From Roseateles_E cavernae (GTDB lineage: Bacteria > Pseudomonadota > Gammaproteobacteria > Burkholderiales > Burkholderiaceae_C): a stretch of 64,000 nt of DNA. The stretch lies in the NCBI RefSeq assembly GCF_040187885.1, contig NZ_JBDPLH010000001.1, forward strand, positions 248,001-312,000, read 5' to 3'. The notes below the pieces were generated by a model. The model was not told where the DNA came from. It saw only the letters and a program-made list of their open reading frames with translations, and searched no databases. Below, in pieces: positions 18,081-26,986 of this stretch (its first letter is position 1; every line of letters starts with the position of its first letter). A program made the position numbers and the translations under genes.

Positions 18081-19457
18081 TCAAACCCTCACATCCTCAA
18101 TCGTCTTGTTCAGCCGGCTGCGCTCGGCCGCGAAGGCCATCAGATGGCTCTCGACCGAGGCTTCGATCGATGAGCTCAACAGGGTCGGGTCTTGCTGGCC
18201 GACGGCCTGGACCCAGTCGCGCACCATCGGGTGGTCGCCGCCGCCGTGGGCGTCGGTCTTCATGCTCCAGCTGGTGCGCTTGCCGGTCTTGAAGCTGGTC
18301 AGCGTGAAGCTCTCCATATCGCCGCTGATATCGCCCAGCGATCCCATGATGCGGGTGCGCCGGCCCTCGTAGGAGACAAAGGCCTCCATCGAGAAGGCCG
18401 CCGTGACGCCCTGCTTGAACAGGATGTTGACGGTCAGGTGGTCGGGCTGGTCGTTGTCCATGCGGTAGACGCAGCGGCCGTAGTCGCTGGTCAGCAGGCC
18501 TTGCATGATGACGCCGTCCCATTTGGACTTGTCCTCGGGCAGGTCGAAGACATAGAGGCGCTTGCGGTCGCGGTAGTAGATCTGCAGCGCCGAGTACGGG
18601 CACTCATGCTCGACCGCGCAGCCGCCGGTGCAGCGCTCGGTGCTGCCGGCCGGGGCATTGGATTCCTTGAACCATTTGAGATTGCCGAAGCAGTGGACGT
18701 TGTCGGCCGAGTCGCCGATCAGCCATTGCAGGATGTCGGTGTCGTGGCAGGACTTGGCCAGGATGATGGGGGTGGCGGTCTTGCTGCTGCGCCAGTTGCC
18801 GCGCACATAGCTGTGGCTCATGTGCACATGCTCGATAGGCTCCAGATGCTGGACGCTGATCAGCTCGCCGATCATCTTGGCGTCCAGCAGCTCCTTGAGC
18901 TCGCGGAAGTAAGGCGTGTAGCGCAGCACATGGCAGACCCCGACGATGCGGCCCGCCTGCTGCGCCTTGGCGAGGATCAGCCGGCACTCGGCCTCGGTGG
19001 GTGCGATCGGCTTTTCCAGCAGCACGTCATAACCCATCTCCAGCGCCGCCAGGCAGGGCTCGGTGTGCAGCTGGTCGGGCGTGGCGATGATGACGGCGTC
19101 GGCCATCTTGGGCTGGGCGAAGACCTGCTCCCAGCTGGAAAAGCAGTGCTGCAGCGGCAGCTCGTGCAGGCGCCGCAGCTTATGCATGCGCTGCGAGTTC
19201 GGGTCGGCCACGCCGACTAGGCGCATCTCCTCGGGATACTTGGCCGCGAAGTCGGCGTAGATCGAGCCGCGATGGCCGGCGCCGATCAGCACCGCGGTGA
19301 CCGGCCGCGCCAAGGGCTTGTGGCGCGGGTGGGCGTACAGGTCTTCATGCAGGCCCAGCGTGCGGGCGATCTCGCCCCAGCCGTAGACGACGGAATTGCG
19401 CATCGCACCGAGGCCACGGGCCAGGGGTCGGGAGGCCATGAACTGGCGCAGGGACAT
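18081..19457 (-). CDS. Gfo/Idh/MocA family oxidoreductase
   Basis: 458 residues, longer than the usual 330-390. The Rossmann fold begins after a roughly 50-residue N-terminal extension: VLIGAGHRGSIYADFAAKYPE at about 55. DAVIIATPDQLH and the family's EKP motif (VLLEKPIAPT) are present, and the His-containing CHDTDILQWLIGD carries a catalytic-type residue. An insert with CTGGCAVEHECPYSA holds three cysteines and could bind metal. Likely an NAD(P)-dependent sugar dehydrogenase. AAGGAG precedes the ATG. It stands alone, preceded by 213 bases (17868-18080) in which I see no gene. Confidence 0.85.
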   Translation of the reverse strand: MSLRQFMASRPLARGLGAMRNSVVYGWGEIARTLGLHEDLYAHPRHKPLARPVTAVLIGAGHRGSIYADFAAKYPEEMRLVGVADPNSQRMHKLRRLHELPLQHCFSSWEQVFAQPKMADAVIIATPDQLHTEPCLAALEMGYDVLLEKPIAPTEAECRLILAKAQQAGRIVGVCHVLRYTPYFRELKELLDAKMIGELISVQHLEPIEHVHMSHSYVRGNWRSSKTATPIILAKSCHDTDILQWLIGDSADNVHCFGNLKWFKESNAPAGSTERCTGGCAVEHECPYSALQIYYRDRKRLYVFDLPEDKSKWDGVIMQGLLTSDYGRCVYRMDNDQPDHLTVNILFKQGVTAAFSMEAFVSYEGRRTRIMGSLGDISGDMESFTLTSFKTGKRTSWSMKTDAHGGGDHPMVRDWVQAVGQQDPTLLSSSIEASVESHLMAFAAERSRLNKTIEDVRV

Positions 19458-19536
19458 GCAGTCACTCCTTCATCGGGGCGGCGCCTCCGCGGTACAGCGA
19501 TGGCATCACCACGGCCCCACCATAACGCAGCCCGGC

Positions 19537-19950
19537 TCAGTGGGCGTAGACCGACTCCAGCGAGGCGAAGCCCTTGACCTCGATCGGATTGCCCGAGGGG
19601 TCGAGAAAGAACATCGTCCATTGCTCGCCCGGCTGGCCCGCAAAGCGGACCTGGGGCTTGAGCACGAACTCGCAGCCGGCCGCCTCCAGCCGCGCGGCCA
19701 GCGCCTGCCAGTCGGGCAGGGCCAGGATCAGGCCCAGGTGCGGCATCGGCACCAGATGCTCGCCGACCTGGCCGGTGCGGGTGGTCGCGAAGGGCTCGCC
19801 CAGATGCAGCGAGATCTGGTGGCCGAAGAAATCGAAGTCCACCCAGGTCGCGGTGCTGCGGCCTTCGCGGCAGCCCAGCAAGCCGCCGTAGAAGGCGCGC
19901 GCCTGGTCCAGATCACGCACATGAAAAGCCAGATGGAAGATGCTGCGCAT
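19537..19950 (-). CDS. VOC (glyoxalase/bleomycin resistance) family protein
   Basis: 137 residues, one vicinal-oxygen-chelate module pair. IFHLAFHVRDLDQARAFYGG at the N-terminus gives the first metal His, HISLHLGEP-type sequence the second, and FFLDPSGNPIEVKGF near the C-terminus the Glu. The frame is open far upstream, but homology begins at the ATG at 19950. Substrate unknown. It is divergent from the retropepsin gene with 42 bases between the starts. Confidence 0.85.
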   Translation of the reverse strand: MRSIFHLAFHVRDLDQARAFYGGLLGCREGRSTATWVDFDFFGHQISLHLGEPFATTRTGQVGEHLVPMPHLGLILALPDWQALAARLEAAGCEFVLKPQVRFAGQPGEQWTMFFLDPSGNPIEVKGFASLESVYAH

Positions 19951-19992
19951 CGCTTGCCTCGTCGAGTCCGAAAATCGTGGCATCGTAGCGGC

Positions 19993-20481
19993 ATGAGCAA
20001 TAGCAACAAGGACCTGCCACACAGCCTCAAGCTGGTCACCATCTGGCTGCTGGTGATGCTGGCGGTCTTTCTGGGCATCAAGGGCCTCGAACACAGCCGC
20101 CAGCAAAGCAGCATCGAGCTGCATCAGGGCCGCATCCTGCTCAAGCGCGCACCCGACGGTCACTTCCACTGGCGCGGCCAGGTCAACGGCGTGACGGTGG
20201 ACTTCCTGGTCGACACCGGCGCCACCTCGACCGCCCTGCCCCAGGCCCTGGCCGAGCGTGCCGGCCTGACGGCCGAGAGCCAGGTGCGCTCGCACACGGC
20301 CGGCGGCGTCGTGCAGGGCTACCGGGCGCGCGCCGATATCGCGCTGCAGGGCGGCGTCTCGGCCCAGCGCCTGCCGGTCACCGTGCTGCCCGATCTGGGC
20401 GCGCCGCTGCTGGGCATGGACCTGCTGTCGCGGCTGCGCTTCGTCCAGCAGGACGGCGTGCTGAGCATCGAGGCGCCCTGA
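19993..20481 (+). CDS. Retropepsin-like aspartic protease (TIGR02281 type)
   Basis: 162 residues: a short cytoplasmic N-terminus, one membrane segment (about residues 15-33), then a single-domain aspartic protease facing the periplasm. The catalytic motif DFLVDTGATS puts the nucleophilic Asp at residue 74; the second hallmark is PLLGMDLLSRL. Such proteins work as dimers. It is widely found in proteobacteria, with unknown natural targets. Confidence 0.85.
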   Translation: MSNSNKDLPHSLKLVTIWLLVMLAVFLGIKGLEHSRQQSSIELHQGRILLKRAPDGHFHWRGQVNGVTVDFLVDTGATSTALPQALAERAGLTAESQVRSHTAGGVVQGYRARADIALQGGVSAQRLPVTVLPDLGAPLLGMDLLSRLRFVQQDGVLSIEAP

Positions 20482-20548
20482 TAAACCAGCAGGCACAGCG
20501 GACGCGCTGCGGCGTACCATGGGCCGGACAACACCGACAGGAGACTCC

Positions 20549-21175
20549 ATGGCCGACAACAGCTTCACCAAGTTCGTCCCCGGTTTCGATTTTCTGCAGG
20601 GCCTGGTCAAGAACGCCGGCGCCGCGCTGCCCGGCATGGGCCAGTGGGTGGCGCCGACCCTGAACCCCGAGGAGCTGGAGAAACGCATCGAGGAGCTGCG
20701 CACCGTGCAGTTCTGGCTGGAGCAGAACGCCCGCATGCTGGGCGCGACCATCCAGGCCCTGGAGGTGCAGCGCATGACCTTGTCGACCCTGAAGTCGATG
20801 AATGTGCCGCTGACCGAGCTGCGCGACAGCCTGAAGGTCGCCACCCCGAAGGCCCAGGCCGAGCCGGAACCCGAACCCGAGGAGCAGCCCGCCGCCGCGC
20901 CGGCGGCCGTGGACCCGATGCAGTGGTGGTCGGCGCTGAGCCAGCAATTCACCCAGCTGGCCACCACCGCGATGAAGGACAGCGCCACCGACGCCGCCAA
21001 GAACCTGGCCGGCACCCTGGTCAAGCAGAGCTTCGAGGCCGCCGGCGAGACCCTGCGCAAGACCGCCGCGATGCCGGGAGCCCTGGCCAGGAAGGCCGCC
21101 ACCCAAGCCGCCACCCGCCCGGCCGCGAAGAAAAAGGCCGCCGCCAAGCCTGCCGCCCGCCCGCGCAAACCCTGA
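20549..21175 (+). CDS. phaM: PhaM-like PHA granule-associated regulator
   Basis: 208 residues. The N-terminal PhaM region is clear: FVPGFDFLQGLVKNAG, then LNPEELEKRIEELRTVQFWLEQNARML, a helical segment that binds PHA synthase in studied relatives. The C-terminus is an AAKKKAAAKPAA-type lysine/alanine tail like histone H1, used to bind DNA. PhaM activates PhaC and tethers polyhydroxybutyrate granules to the nucleoid, so the cell probably stores PHB. ACAGGAGA precedes the ATG. No phaC or phaB lies in the window. Confidence 0.87.
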   Translation: MADNSFTKFVPGFDFLQGLVKNAGAALPGMGQWVAPTLNPEELEKRIEELRTVQFWLEQNARMLGATIQALEVQRMTLSTLKSMNVPLTELRDSLKVATPKAQAEPEPEPEEQPAAAPAAVDPMQWWSALSQQFTQLATTAMKDSATDAAKNLAGTLVKQSFEAAGETLRKTAAMPGALARKAATQAATRPAAKKKAAAKPAARPRKP

Positions 21176-21181
21176 GCCCCG

Positions 21182-22348
21182 ATGAAACCCTTTGCCCACG
21201 CCCACGCCACCCACCCCGACGCCCATATGGCGCTGGCGCTGGCGGCGGCGCAGATCGAAGCCCAGCGCCAGGCCAGCGGTCTGCAGCCGACCCTGGGCTG
21301 GCTGTATTTCTGCGACGGCTTCGCGCCGCAGGCCGAGGCCTTGCTGGCCGAGCTGCGGCAGCGCTGGCCCGGCGTGGCCTGGGTCGGCGCCGCCGGGCCG
21401 GGCATCTGCGCCAGCGGGGTCGAGTATTTCGATGAACCGGCGCTGGCCCTGATGCTGGCCGAGCTGCCCGCCGATCAGTTCCGCGTCTTCTCCGGCACCC
21501 GGCCGCTGGCCGGCTGGCCGGCCGAGCTGCTGCAGGTGCATGCCGACCCGGCGACGCTGGATCTGCAGGAGCTGATCGCCGAGCTGGCCGCGCAGACCGA
21601 CAGCGCCTATGCCTTTGGCGGCCTGGCGCTCGGGCGGCATGGCGGCGTGCAGCTGGCCGACGGCGTCTGGCGCGGCGGGCTCTCGGGCGTGGCTTTCGGG
21701 CGCGGCCTGCGGGTGCTTTCCCGGGTCAGCCAGGGTTGCCAGCCGCTGGGCGTGGAGCGCCGCATCAGTGCCTGCGACGGCAATCTGCTGCTGGAGCTGG
21801 ACGGCCAGCCGGCGCTGGACTGCCTGCTGCAAGACCTGGCCCTGCCGGTGCTGAGCCAGCCCGGCGAGCTGCGCGAGGCCTTGCCGCGCTTTCGCAAGAC
21901 CCTGGCCGGCATCAGCCCGGTCGGCAAGACACAACAGTCCGCCGGGCGCGGCTACGGCGCCGAGGTGCTGGTGCGCCATCTGGTGGGCATCGACCCCGGC
22001 CGGCGCGGCGTGGCCATCGGCGACCAGCTGCAGCTCGGCCAGCGCCTGAGCTTTTGCGAACGCAACCCCGAGGCGGCGCGGCGCGATCTGCTGCGCATCT
22101 GCACCGAGCTGCGCGCCGAGGGCGAGGAGCAGCCGCCGGCCGATGGCGGCTCGGCCATCGCCGGCGCGCTCTACATCAGCTGTGCCGGCCGCGGCGGCCC
22201 GCACTTTGGCGCGCCCTCGGCCGAGGCGCAATGGGTGCAGCACGGCCTGGGCGACGTGCCCCTGGTCGGCTTCTTCGCCGGCGGCGAGATCGCGCATGCC
22301 AATCTCTACGGCTACACCGGCGTGCTGACGGTGTTCATGCGCTCATGA
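21182..22348 (+). CDS. FIST signal transduction protein
   Basis: 388 residues with FIST N (about 1-200) and FIST C (about 210-370) domains. Landmarks: WVGAAGPGICASGVEYFDEPA, AYAFGGLALGRHGG, then RKTLAGISPVG and the C-terminal VGFFAGGEIAH followed by LYGYTGVLTVF. FIST is a sensory ligand-binding domain, thought to detect small molecules such as amino acids, normally coupled to signalling output. Here no output domain is fused. It starts six bases after phaM and overlaps the next gene by four bases, so its partner may be the binding-protein-like product. Confidence 0.85.
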   Translation: MKPFAHAHATHPDAHMALALAAAQIEAQRQASGLQPTLGWLYFCDGFAPQAEALLAELRQRWPGVAWVGAAGPGICASGVEYFDEPALALMLAELPADQFRVFSGTRPLAGWPAELLQVHADPATLDLQELIAELAAQTDSAYAFGGLALGRHGGVQLADGVWRGGLSGVAFGRGLRVLSRVSQGCQPLGVERRISACDGNLLLELDGQPALDCLLQDLALPVLSQPGELREALPRFRKTLAGISPVGKTQQSAGRGYGAEVLVRHLVGIDPGRRGVAIGDQLQLGQRLSFCERNPEAARRDLLRICTELRAEGEEQPPADGGSAIAGALYISCAGRGGPHFGAPSAEAQWVQHGLGDVPLVGFFAGGEIAHANLYGYTGVLTVFMRS

Positions 22349-23202
22349 AACGGCGGCAGGCTCTGCTGGCCGGCATGGGCCTGCTGAGCGGGGCGGCCGC
22401 CGCCGAAGACCTGCGCATCCTCTATCCGCAGCACGAGCCCCTGCAAGGACCGCAGGTCAGCTATGTGCTGGCCCTGCTGCGGCTGGCGCTGGAGCGCTGC
22501 GAGCGCCGCTACCGGCTGCAGGCGAGCGACCGGCCCATGGTGCAAAGCCGCTCGCTGCTGGAGCTGGCCCGGCCCGAGCCCGGCATCGATCTGTTCTGGA
22601 CCATGACCACCGCCGAGCGCGAGCGCCGCCTGCTGCCGATCCGCATCCCGCTGGAGAGGGGTCTGATCGGCTGGCGTCTGGCCCTGGTGCGCGCCGCCGA
22701 CCGCGAGCGCTTCGCCGCGCTGCAGGACCTGGCGGACCTGGCGCCCCATGTCGCGGGCCAGCTGCACGACTGGCCCGACACCGCCATCCTGCGCGCCAAC
22801 GGCTTGCGGGTGCGCACGCACAGCCATTTCCAGAGCCTGTTCGCGCAGCTGGCCGAGGGCGCGGTCGACTACCTGCCGCGTTCCATCATCGAGATCGATG
22901 GCGAAGCCCAGGCCTATGCGGACCGCGGCCTGGTGATCGAGCCGCATCTGCTGCTGCGCTACCCCACCGCGCTGTATTTCTTCGTCAGCCCGCGCCGGCC
23001 GCAGCTGCATGCCGACCTGAGCCAGGGGCTGGAGGCGGCCCAGGCCGACGGCAGCTTCGAGCGCGCATTCCAGCAGCAGTTCGGCGCGCTGGCCGCGCGG
23101 CACCAGCTGGCCCAGCGCCGCCAGCTGCAGCTGGCCAATCCGGCACTGCCGGCGGCCACGCCGCTGCAGCGCAAGGAGCTGTGGTTCCAGCTGCCCCGCT
23201 GA
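22345..23202 (+). CDS. Periplasmic solute-binding-protein-like protein (SBP_bac_3 type)
   Basis: 285 residues with a short signal peptide (RRQALLAGMGLLSGAAAAE). The body resembles extracellular solute-binding proteins of family 3 in a divergent form: LRILYPQHEP, then LALVRAADRERFAAL and a C-terminal HADLSQGLEAAQADGSFERAFQQQFG segment. No ABC permease genes accompany it, so transport is doubtful. The ATG overlaps the FIST stop (ATGA), suggesting that periplasmic and cytoplasmic sensors are made together. A similar orphan gene lies at 35538. Confidence 0.7.
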   Translation: MKRRQALLAGMGLLSGAAAAEDLRILYPQHEPLQGPQVSYVLALLRLALERCERRYRLQASDRPMVQSRSLLELARPEPGIDLFWTMTTAERERRLLPIRIPLERGLIGWRLALVRAADRERFAALQDLADLAPHVAGQLHDWPDTAILRANGLRVRTHSHFQSLFAQLAEGAVDYLPRSIIEIDGEAQAYADRGLVIEPHLLLRYPTALYFFVSPRRPQLHADLSQGLEAAQADGSFERAFQQQFGALAARHQLAQRRQLQLANPALPAATPLQRKELWFQLPR

Positions 23203-23293
23203 AGCCTGCGCTGCGGTCAAAGCAGTACGAACTTCCACGCAAGCTGCGGCCGGCACCGCAAGCTACAGTTGACGGCCGCCAAGGAGACCCCAG

Positions 23294-24793
23294 TTGAACG
23301 CCGCCGCCCGCTCCGCAACATCTGCCACCTCACGCGCCCAGAGTCAGACCGAGCTGGTGGCCGCCTTGGCCGAGGTGCTGCCGCCCCATGCCCTGCTGTG
23401 GCAGGGCGAGGACACCGTGCCTTATGAATGCGACGGCCTGACCGCCTACCGCGAGCGCCCGCTGGCGGTGGCCCTGCCGGAAACCGAGGCCCAGGTGGCC
23501 GCGGTGCTCAAGACCTGTCACCGCCTGGGTGTGCCGGTGGTGGCGCGCGGCGCCGGCACCGGCCTGTCCGGCGGCGCCCTGCCCCATGCACTGGGCCTGA
23601 CCCTGGCGCTGGCCAAGTTCAACCGCATCCTCGATCTGAGCCCCAGCGCGCGCACCGCCCGGGTGCAATGCGGCGTGCGCAACCTGGCCATCTCCGAGGC
23701 GGCCGCGCCCCACGGCCTCTATTACGCGCCCGATCCGAGCAGCCAGATCGCCTGCACCATCGGCGGCAATGTGGCCGAAAACTCGGGCGGCGTGCACTGC
23801 CTGAAATACGGCCTGACCCTGCACAACGTGCTGCGCGTGCGCGGCTTCACGGTGGAGGGCGAGGCGGTCGAGTTCGGCTCGGAGGCGCTGGACGCCGCCG
23901 GTCTGGACCTGCTGAGCCTGATCGTCGGCAGCGAGGGCATGCTGGCCGTGATCACCGAGGTGACGGTCAAACTGGTGCCCAGGCCGCAGCTGGCGCGCTG
24001 CATCATGGCCAGCTTCGACGACATCCGCAAGGCCGGCGACGCGGTGGCCCATATCATCGCGGCCGGCATCATCCCGGCCGGCCTGGAGATGATGGACAAG
24101 CCGATGACGGCCGCTGTCGAGGACTTCGTCCACGCCGGCTACGACCTGGGGGCCGAGGCGATCTTGCTGTGCGAGAGCGACGGCACGCCGGAGGAGGTCG
24201 AGGAAGAGATTGGCCGCATGGAAGCGGTGCTGTGGGCCAGCGGCGCGACCCGCTGCGAGGTCAGCGCCAGCGAGGCCCAGCGCCTGAAGTTCTGGAGCGG
24301 CCGCAAGAACGCCTTCCCGGCCTCGGGCCGCATCAGCCCGGACTATATGTGCATGGACTCGACCATCCCGCGCAAGAAGCTGGCCGACATCCTGCTGGCG
24401 ATCCAGCAGATGGAAACAAAGTACGGCCTGCGCTGCGCCAATGTCTTCCATGCCGGCGACGGCAATCTGCACCCGCTGATCCTGTTCGATGCCAATGACC
24501 CCGACCAATTGCACCGCTGCGAGCTGTTCGGCGCCGAGATCCTCGAGTACAGCGTCGCGCTGGGCGGCACCGTGACCGGCGAGCATGGCGTGGGCATCGA
24601 GAAGCTCGGCTCGATGTGCGTGCAGTTCTCGACCGAGGAGCGCGAGCAGATGCTCTCGCTCAAGCGCGCCTTCGATCCGCACTCGCTGCTGAATCCCGGC
24701 AAGGTGATCCCCACCTTGCAGCGCTGCGCCGAGTACGGCCGCATGCATGTCAAGAAAGGCCTCCTGGCCTTCCCCGAACTGCCGAGGTTTTGA
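23294..24793 (+). CDS. glcD: Glycolate oxidase FAD-linked subunit
   Basis: 499 residues, normal for GlcD. It oxidises glycolate to glyoxylate with FAD. The FAD-binding PCMH domain shows PVVARGAGTGLSGGALP and YAPDPSSQIACTIGGNVAENSGG. The C-terminal FAD oxidase part has NVFHAGDGNLHPLILFD and TGEHGVGIEKLG. The start is a TTG at 23294 with AAGGAGA seven bases ahead and no ATG nearby in frame. First gene of glcDE-lrgAB-glcF; no glcC regulator is adjacent. Confidence 0.93.
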   Translation: MNAAARSATSATSRAQSQTELVAALAEVLPPHALLWQGEDTVPYECDGLTAYRERPLAVALPETEAQVAAVLKTCHRLGVPVVARGAGTGLSGGALPHALGLTLALAKFNRILDLSPSARTARVQCGVRNLAISEAAAPHGLYYAPDPSSQIACTIGGNVAENSGGVHCLKYGLTLHNVLRVRGFTVEGEAVEFGSEALDAAGLDLLSLIVGSEGMLAVITEVTVKLVPRPQLARCIMASFDDIRKAGDAVAHIIAAGIIPAGLEMMDKPMTAAVEDFVHAGYDLGAEAILLCESDGTPEEVEEEIGRMEAVLWASGATRCEVSASEAQRLKFWSGRKNAFPASGRISPDYMCMDSTIPRKKLADILLAIQQMETKYGLRCANVFHAGDGNLHPLILFDANDPDQLHRCELFGAEILEYSVALGGTVTGEHGVGIEKLGSMCVQFSTEEREQMLSLKRAFDPHSLLNPGKVIPTLQRCAEYGRMHVKKGLLAFPELPRF

Positions 24794-24796
24794 TCG

Positions 24797-25888
24797 ATGA
24801 CGATCCAGCAGCTGCAAGAACGCATCAGGGACGCCGCCGCGCGCGGCGCCACCCTGGAGATCCACGGCCACCGCAGCAAGGCCTTCTACGGCCAGCCACC
24901 CGGCGGCGAGGCGCTGGACATCAGCGACTTCTCGGGCGTCACCAGCTATGAGCCCAGCGAGCTGGTCGTCACGGCCAAGGCCGGCACCGCGATCACCGAG
25001 CTGGAGGCCCTGCTGGCCGAGCAGGGCCAGCATCTGGCCTTCGAGCCGCCGCGATTTCGGGGCAGCGCACATGGTCAGGGGACCGTCGGCGGCATGGTGG
25101 CCGCCGGGCTGTCGGGTCCGGCACGCGCCACGGCCGGCTCGGTGCGCGACCATATCCTCGGCCTGACCCTGATCAACGGCCGCGCCGAGGCGATGAGCTT
25201 CGGCGGCACGGTGATGAAGAATGTCGCCGGCTACGACGTCTCGCGCCTGATGGCCGGCTCGCTGGGCGTGCTGGGCCTGATCGCCGAGGTCTCGATCAAG
25301 GTGCTGCCGCGTCCGGTGGCCAGCACCACGCTGCGCTTCGAGATGGACCAGGCCCGGGCCCTGCGCGAACTGAACCGCTGGGGCGGCCAGCCCCTGCCCA
25401 TCCAGGCCAGCGCCTGCTGGGACGGGGCACTGATCCTGCGCCTGGCCGGCGCACAGGCGGCGGTGACGGCGGCCGTCCGGAGCCTGGGCGGCGAGACCAT
25501 CCCGCAAGACCTGGCCCTGCCCTTCTGGGAAGGGCTGCGCGACCAGAGCGACGAGTTCTTCCAGGGCGCCGAGCGCGCGGTGCAGGGCGGCGCGCGGCTG
25601 TGGCGGCTGTCGCTGCCGCAGACCGCGCCGGTGCTGCATCTGTCCGGCGAGCAACTGGTCGAATGGGGCGGTGCGCAGCGCTGGGTCACCAGCGCGCAGC
25701 CGCCGGCCCAGGTGCGCGAGGCCGCGGCGGCGGCCGGCGGCCATGCGACGCTGTTCCGCGCGCTGGACAAGAGCCCCGGCGTGTTTTCGCCGCTGTCGGC
25801 GCCGCTGCTGCGCATCCATCGCGAGCTGAAGAAGTCCTTCGACCCGCAAGGCCTGTTCAACCCCGGCCGGCTTTACCCGGACCTCTGA
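24797..25888 (+). CDS. glcE: Glycolate oxidase FAD-binding subunit
   Basis: 363 residues. A PCMH-type FAD domain with DISDFSGVTSYEPSELVVTAKAGT at the N-terminus, GTVGGMVAAGLSGPARATAG, and MKNVAGYDVSRLMAGSLG. The C-terminus ends in SFDPQGLFNPGRLYPDL, as in other GlcE. It forms the glycolate dehydrogenase complex with GlcD and GlcF, feeding electrons to quinone. Three bases separate it from glcD. Confidence 0.93.
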   Translation: MTIQQLQERIRDAAARGATLEIHGHRSKAFYGQPPGGEALDISDFSGVTSYEPSELVVTAKAGTAITELEALLAEQGQHLAFEPPRFRGSAHGQGTVGGMVAAGLSGPARATAGSVRDHILGLTLINGRAEAMSFGGTVMKNVAGYDVSRLMAGSLGVLGLIAEVSIKVLPRPVASTTLRFEMDQARALRELNRWGGQPLPIQASACWDGALILRLAGAQAAVTAAVRSLGGETIPQDLALPFWEGLRDQSDEFFQGAERAVQGGARLWRLSLPQTAPVLHLSGEQLVEWGGAQRWVTSAQPPAQVREAAAAAGGHATLFRALDKSPGVFSPLSAPLLRIHRELKKSFDPQGLFNPGRLYPDL

Positions 25889-25898
25889 GGCCGCCACC

Positions 25899-26255
25899 AT
25901 GGATGCCTTGCGCGGCCTGACGATTCTGCTGCTCTGCCAATCGGCCGGCGAGTTGCTGACGCACGTGCTGGCCCTGGGCCTGCCCGGCCCGGTGCTGGGC
26001 ATGCTGATCCTGATGCTGCTGCTGCGCCTTCCGATCACGCATGCGCCGGTGCAGGCGGCCGCCGAGGGCCTGCTGGCCCATCTATCGCTGCTGTTCGTGC
26101 CGGTGGGCGTCGGTGTGATCACCCATCTGGACCTGATCGCCACCCACGGCCCGCGCCTGGCACTGGCCGTGCTGGGCTCGACCCTGATCGGCCTGGCGGT
26201 CAGCGCCTCGGTGCTGCAACTGCTGCTGAGCCGCGGCCGCGAGGCTCAGCGATGA
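25899..26255 (+). CDS. CidA/LrgA family membrane protein
   Basis: 118 residues, four hydrophobic segments, with the family motif LPGPVLGMLILMLLL and LLFVPVGVGVITH. LrgA/CidA proteins were described as holin-like, but LrgAB relatives include the plant plastid glycolate/glycerate translocator PLGG1 and bacterial pyruvate carriers. Eleven bases after glcE and overlapping lrgB by four bases, it is inside the glycolate oxidase operon, which favours a transport role. See the separate finding. Confidence 0.85.
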   Translation: MDALRGLTILLLCQSAGELLTHVLALGLPGPVLGMLILMLLLRLPITHAPVQAAAEGLLAHLSLLFVPVGVGVITHLDLIATHGPRLALAVLGSTLIGLAVSASVLQLLLSRGREAQR

Positions 26256-26968
26256 GCAACAGTTTCGTCGAGCTGTGGGTCTATCTGTCGGCCACGCCCC
26301 TGTTCGGGCTGACCCTGACGCTGAGCGCCTATCTGCTGGCGCTGGCGCTTTACCAACGCAGCGGCCATGCACCCTGGGCCAACCCGGTGCTGTGGACCGT
26401 CGTGACGCTGGCCGGCCTGCTGATGCTCAGCGGCACGCCCTATCCGCGCTATTTCTCCGGCGCGCAATTCATCCACTTCCTGCTCGGCCCGGCGGTCGTC
26501 GCGCTGGGCTGGCCCTTGTGGCAACGGCGCGCCGAGCTGCGCCGGCGCCTGGGCGTGGTGCTGATCGCGGCACTGGCCGGCGGCACCGCAGCGGCCGGCA
26601 GCGCGGTACTGATCGGCTGGGCCCTGGGCCTGCCGCCCGAGCTGCTGCGCTCGCTGGCGCCCAAATCGGTGACCGCGCCGGTGGCAATGGGCATTGCCGA
26701 GCAATTGGGCGGCATCCCGGCGCTGGCCGCCGTGCTGGCTGTGCTGACCGGGCTGACCGGCGCGCTGCTGGGCAAGTACCTGTTCGACCTGCTGGGCATT
26801 ACGCTGCCGCAGGCGCGCGGCTTTGCGCTGGGCACCGCCTCGCACGGCATCGGCGCGGCCCGCGCGCTGCAGGTCCATCCCGACGCCGGCGCCTATGCCG
26901 GCCTGGCGCTGAGCCTGCAGGTGCTGCTGGCGGCCTTGCTGATGCCGCTGGCGGCACGCCTGACCTGA
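26252..26968 (+). CDS. LrgB family membrane protein, likely glycolate/glycerate carrier subunit
   Basis: 238 residues with about seven to eight membrane segments. LrgB hallmarks: YFSGAQFIHFLLGPAVVALG, LRSLAPKSVTAPVAMG and the C-terminal ALGTASHGIGAARAL. ATG overlaps the lrgA stop. Probably forms one transporter with the LrgA-like protein, as in the fused PLGG1. glcF follows 18 bases later. Confidence 0.87.
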   Translation: MSNSFVELWVYLSATPLFGLTLTLSAYLLALALYQRSGHAPWANPVLWTVVTLAGLLMLSGTPYPRYFSGAQFIHFLLGPAVVALGWPLWQRRAELRRRLGVVLIAALAGGTAAAGSAVLIGWALGLPPELLRSLAPKSVTAPVAMGIAEQLGGIPALAAVLAVLTGLTGALLGKYLFDLLGITLPQARGFALGTASHGIGAARALQVHPDAGAYAGLALSLQVLLAALLMPLAARLT

Positions 26969-26986
26969 CACCCATTCCGAGCTTTT

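Noticed and set aside
23330..26143. A 937-codon minus-strand frame under glcD-glcE
   Set aside because: Same GC artefact; the plus-strand genes carry clear FAD domains and the minus product has no recognisable sequence.
25899..26968. Reading lrgAB as a holin/antiholin lysis pair
   Set aside because: The position inside the glycolate oxidase operon and PLGG1 homology make metabolite transport more likely; no murein hydrolase or LytSR-type regulator is nearby.
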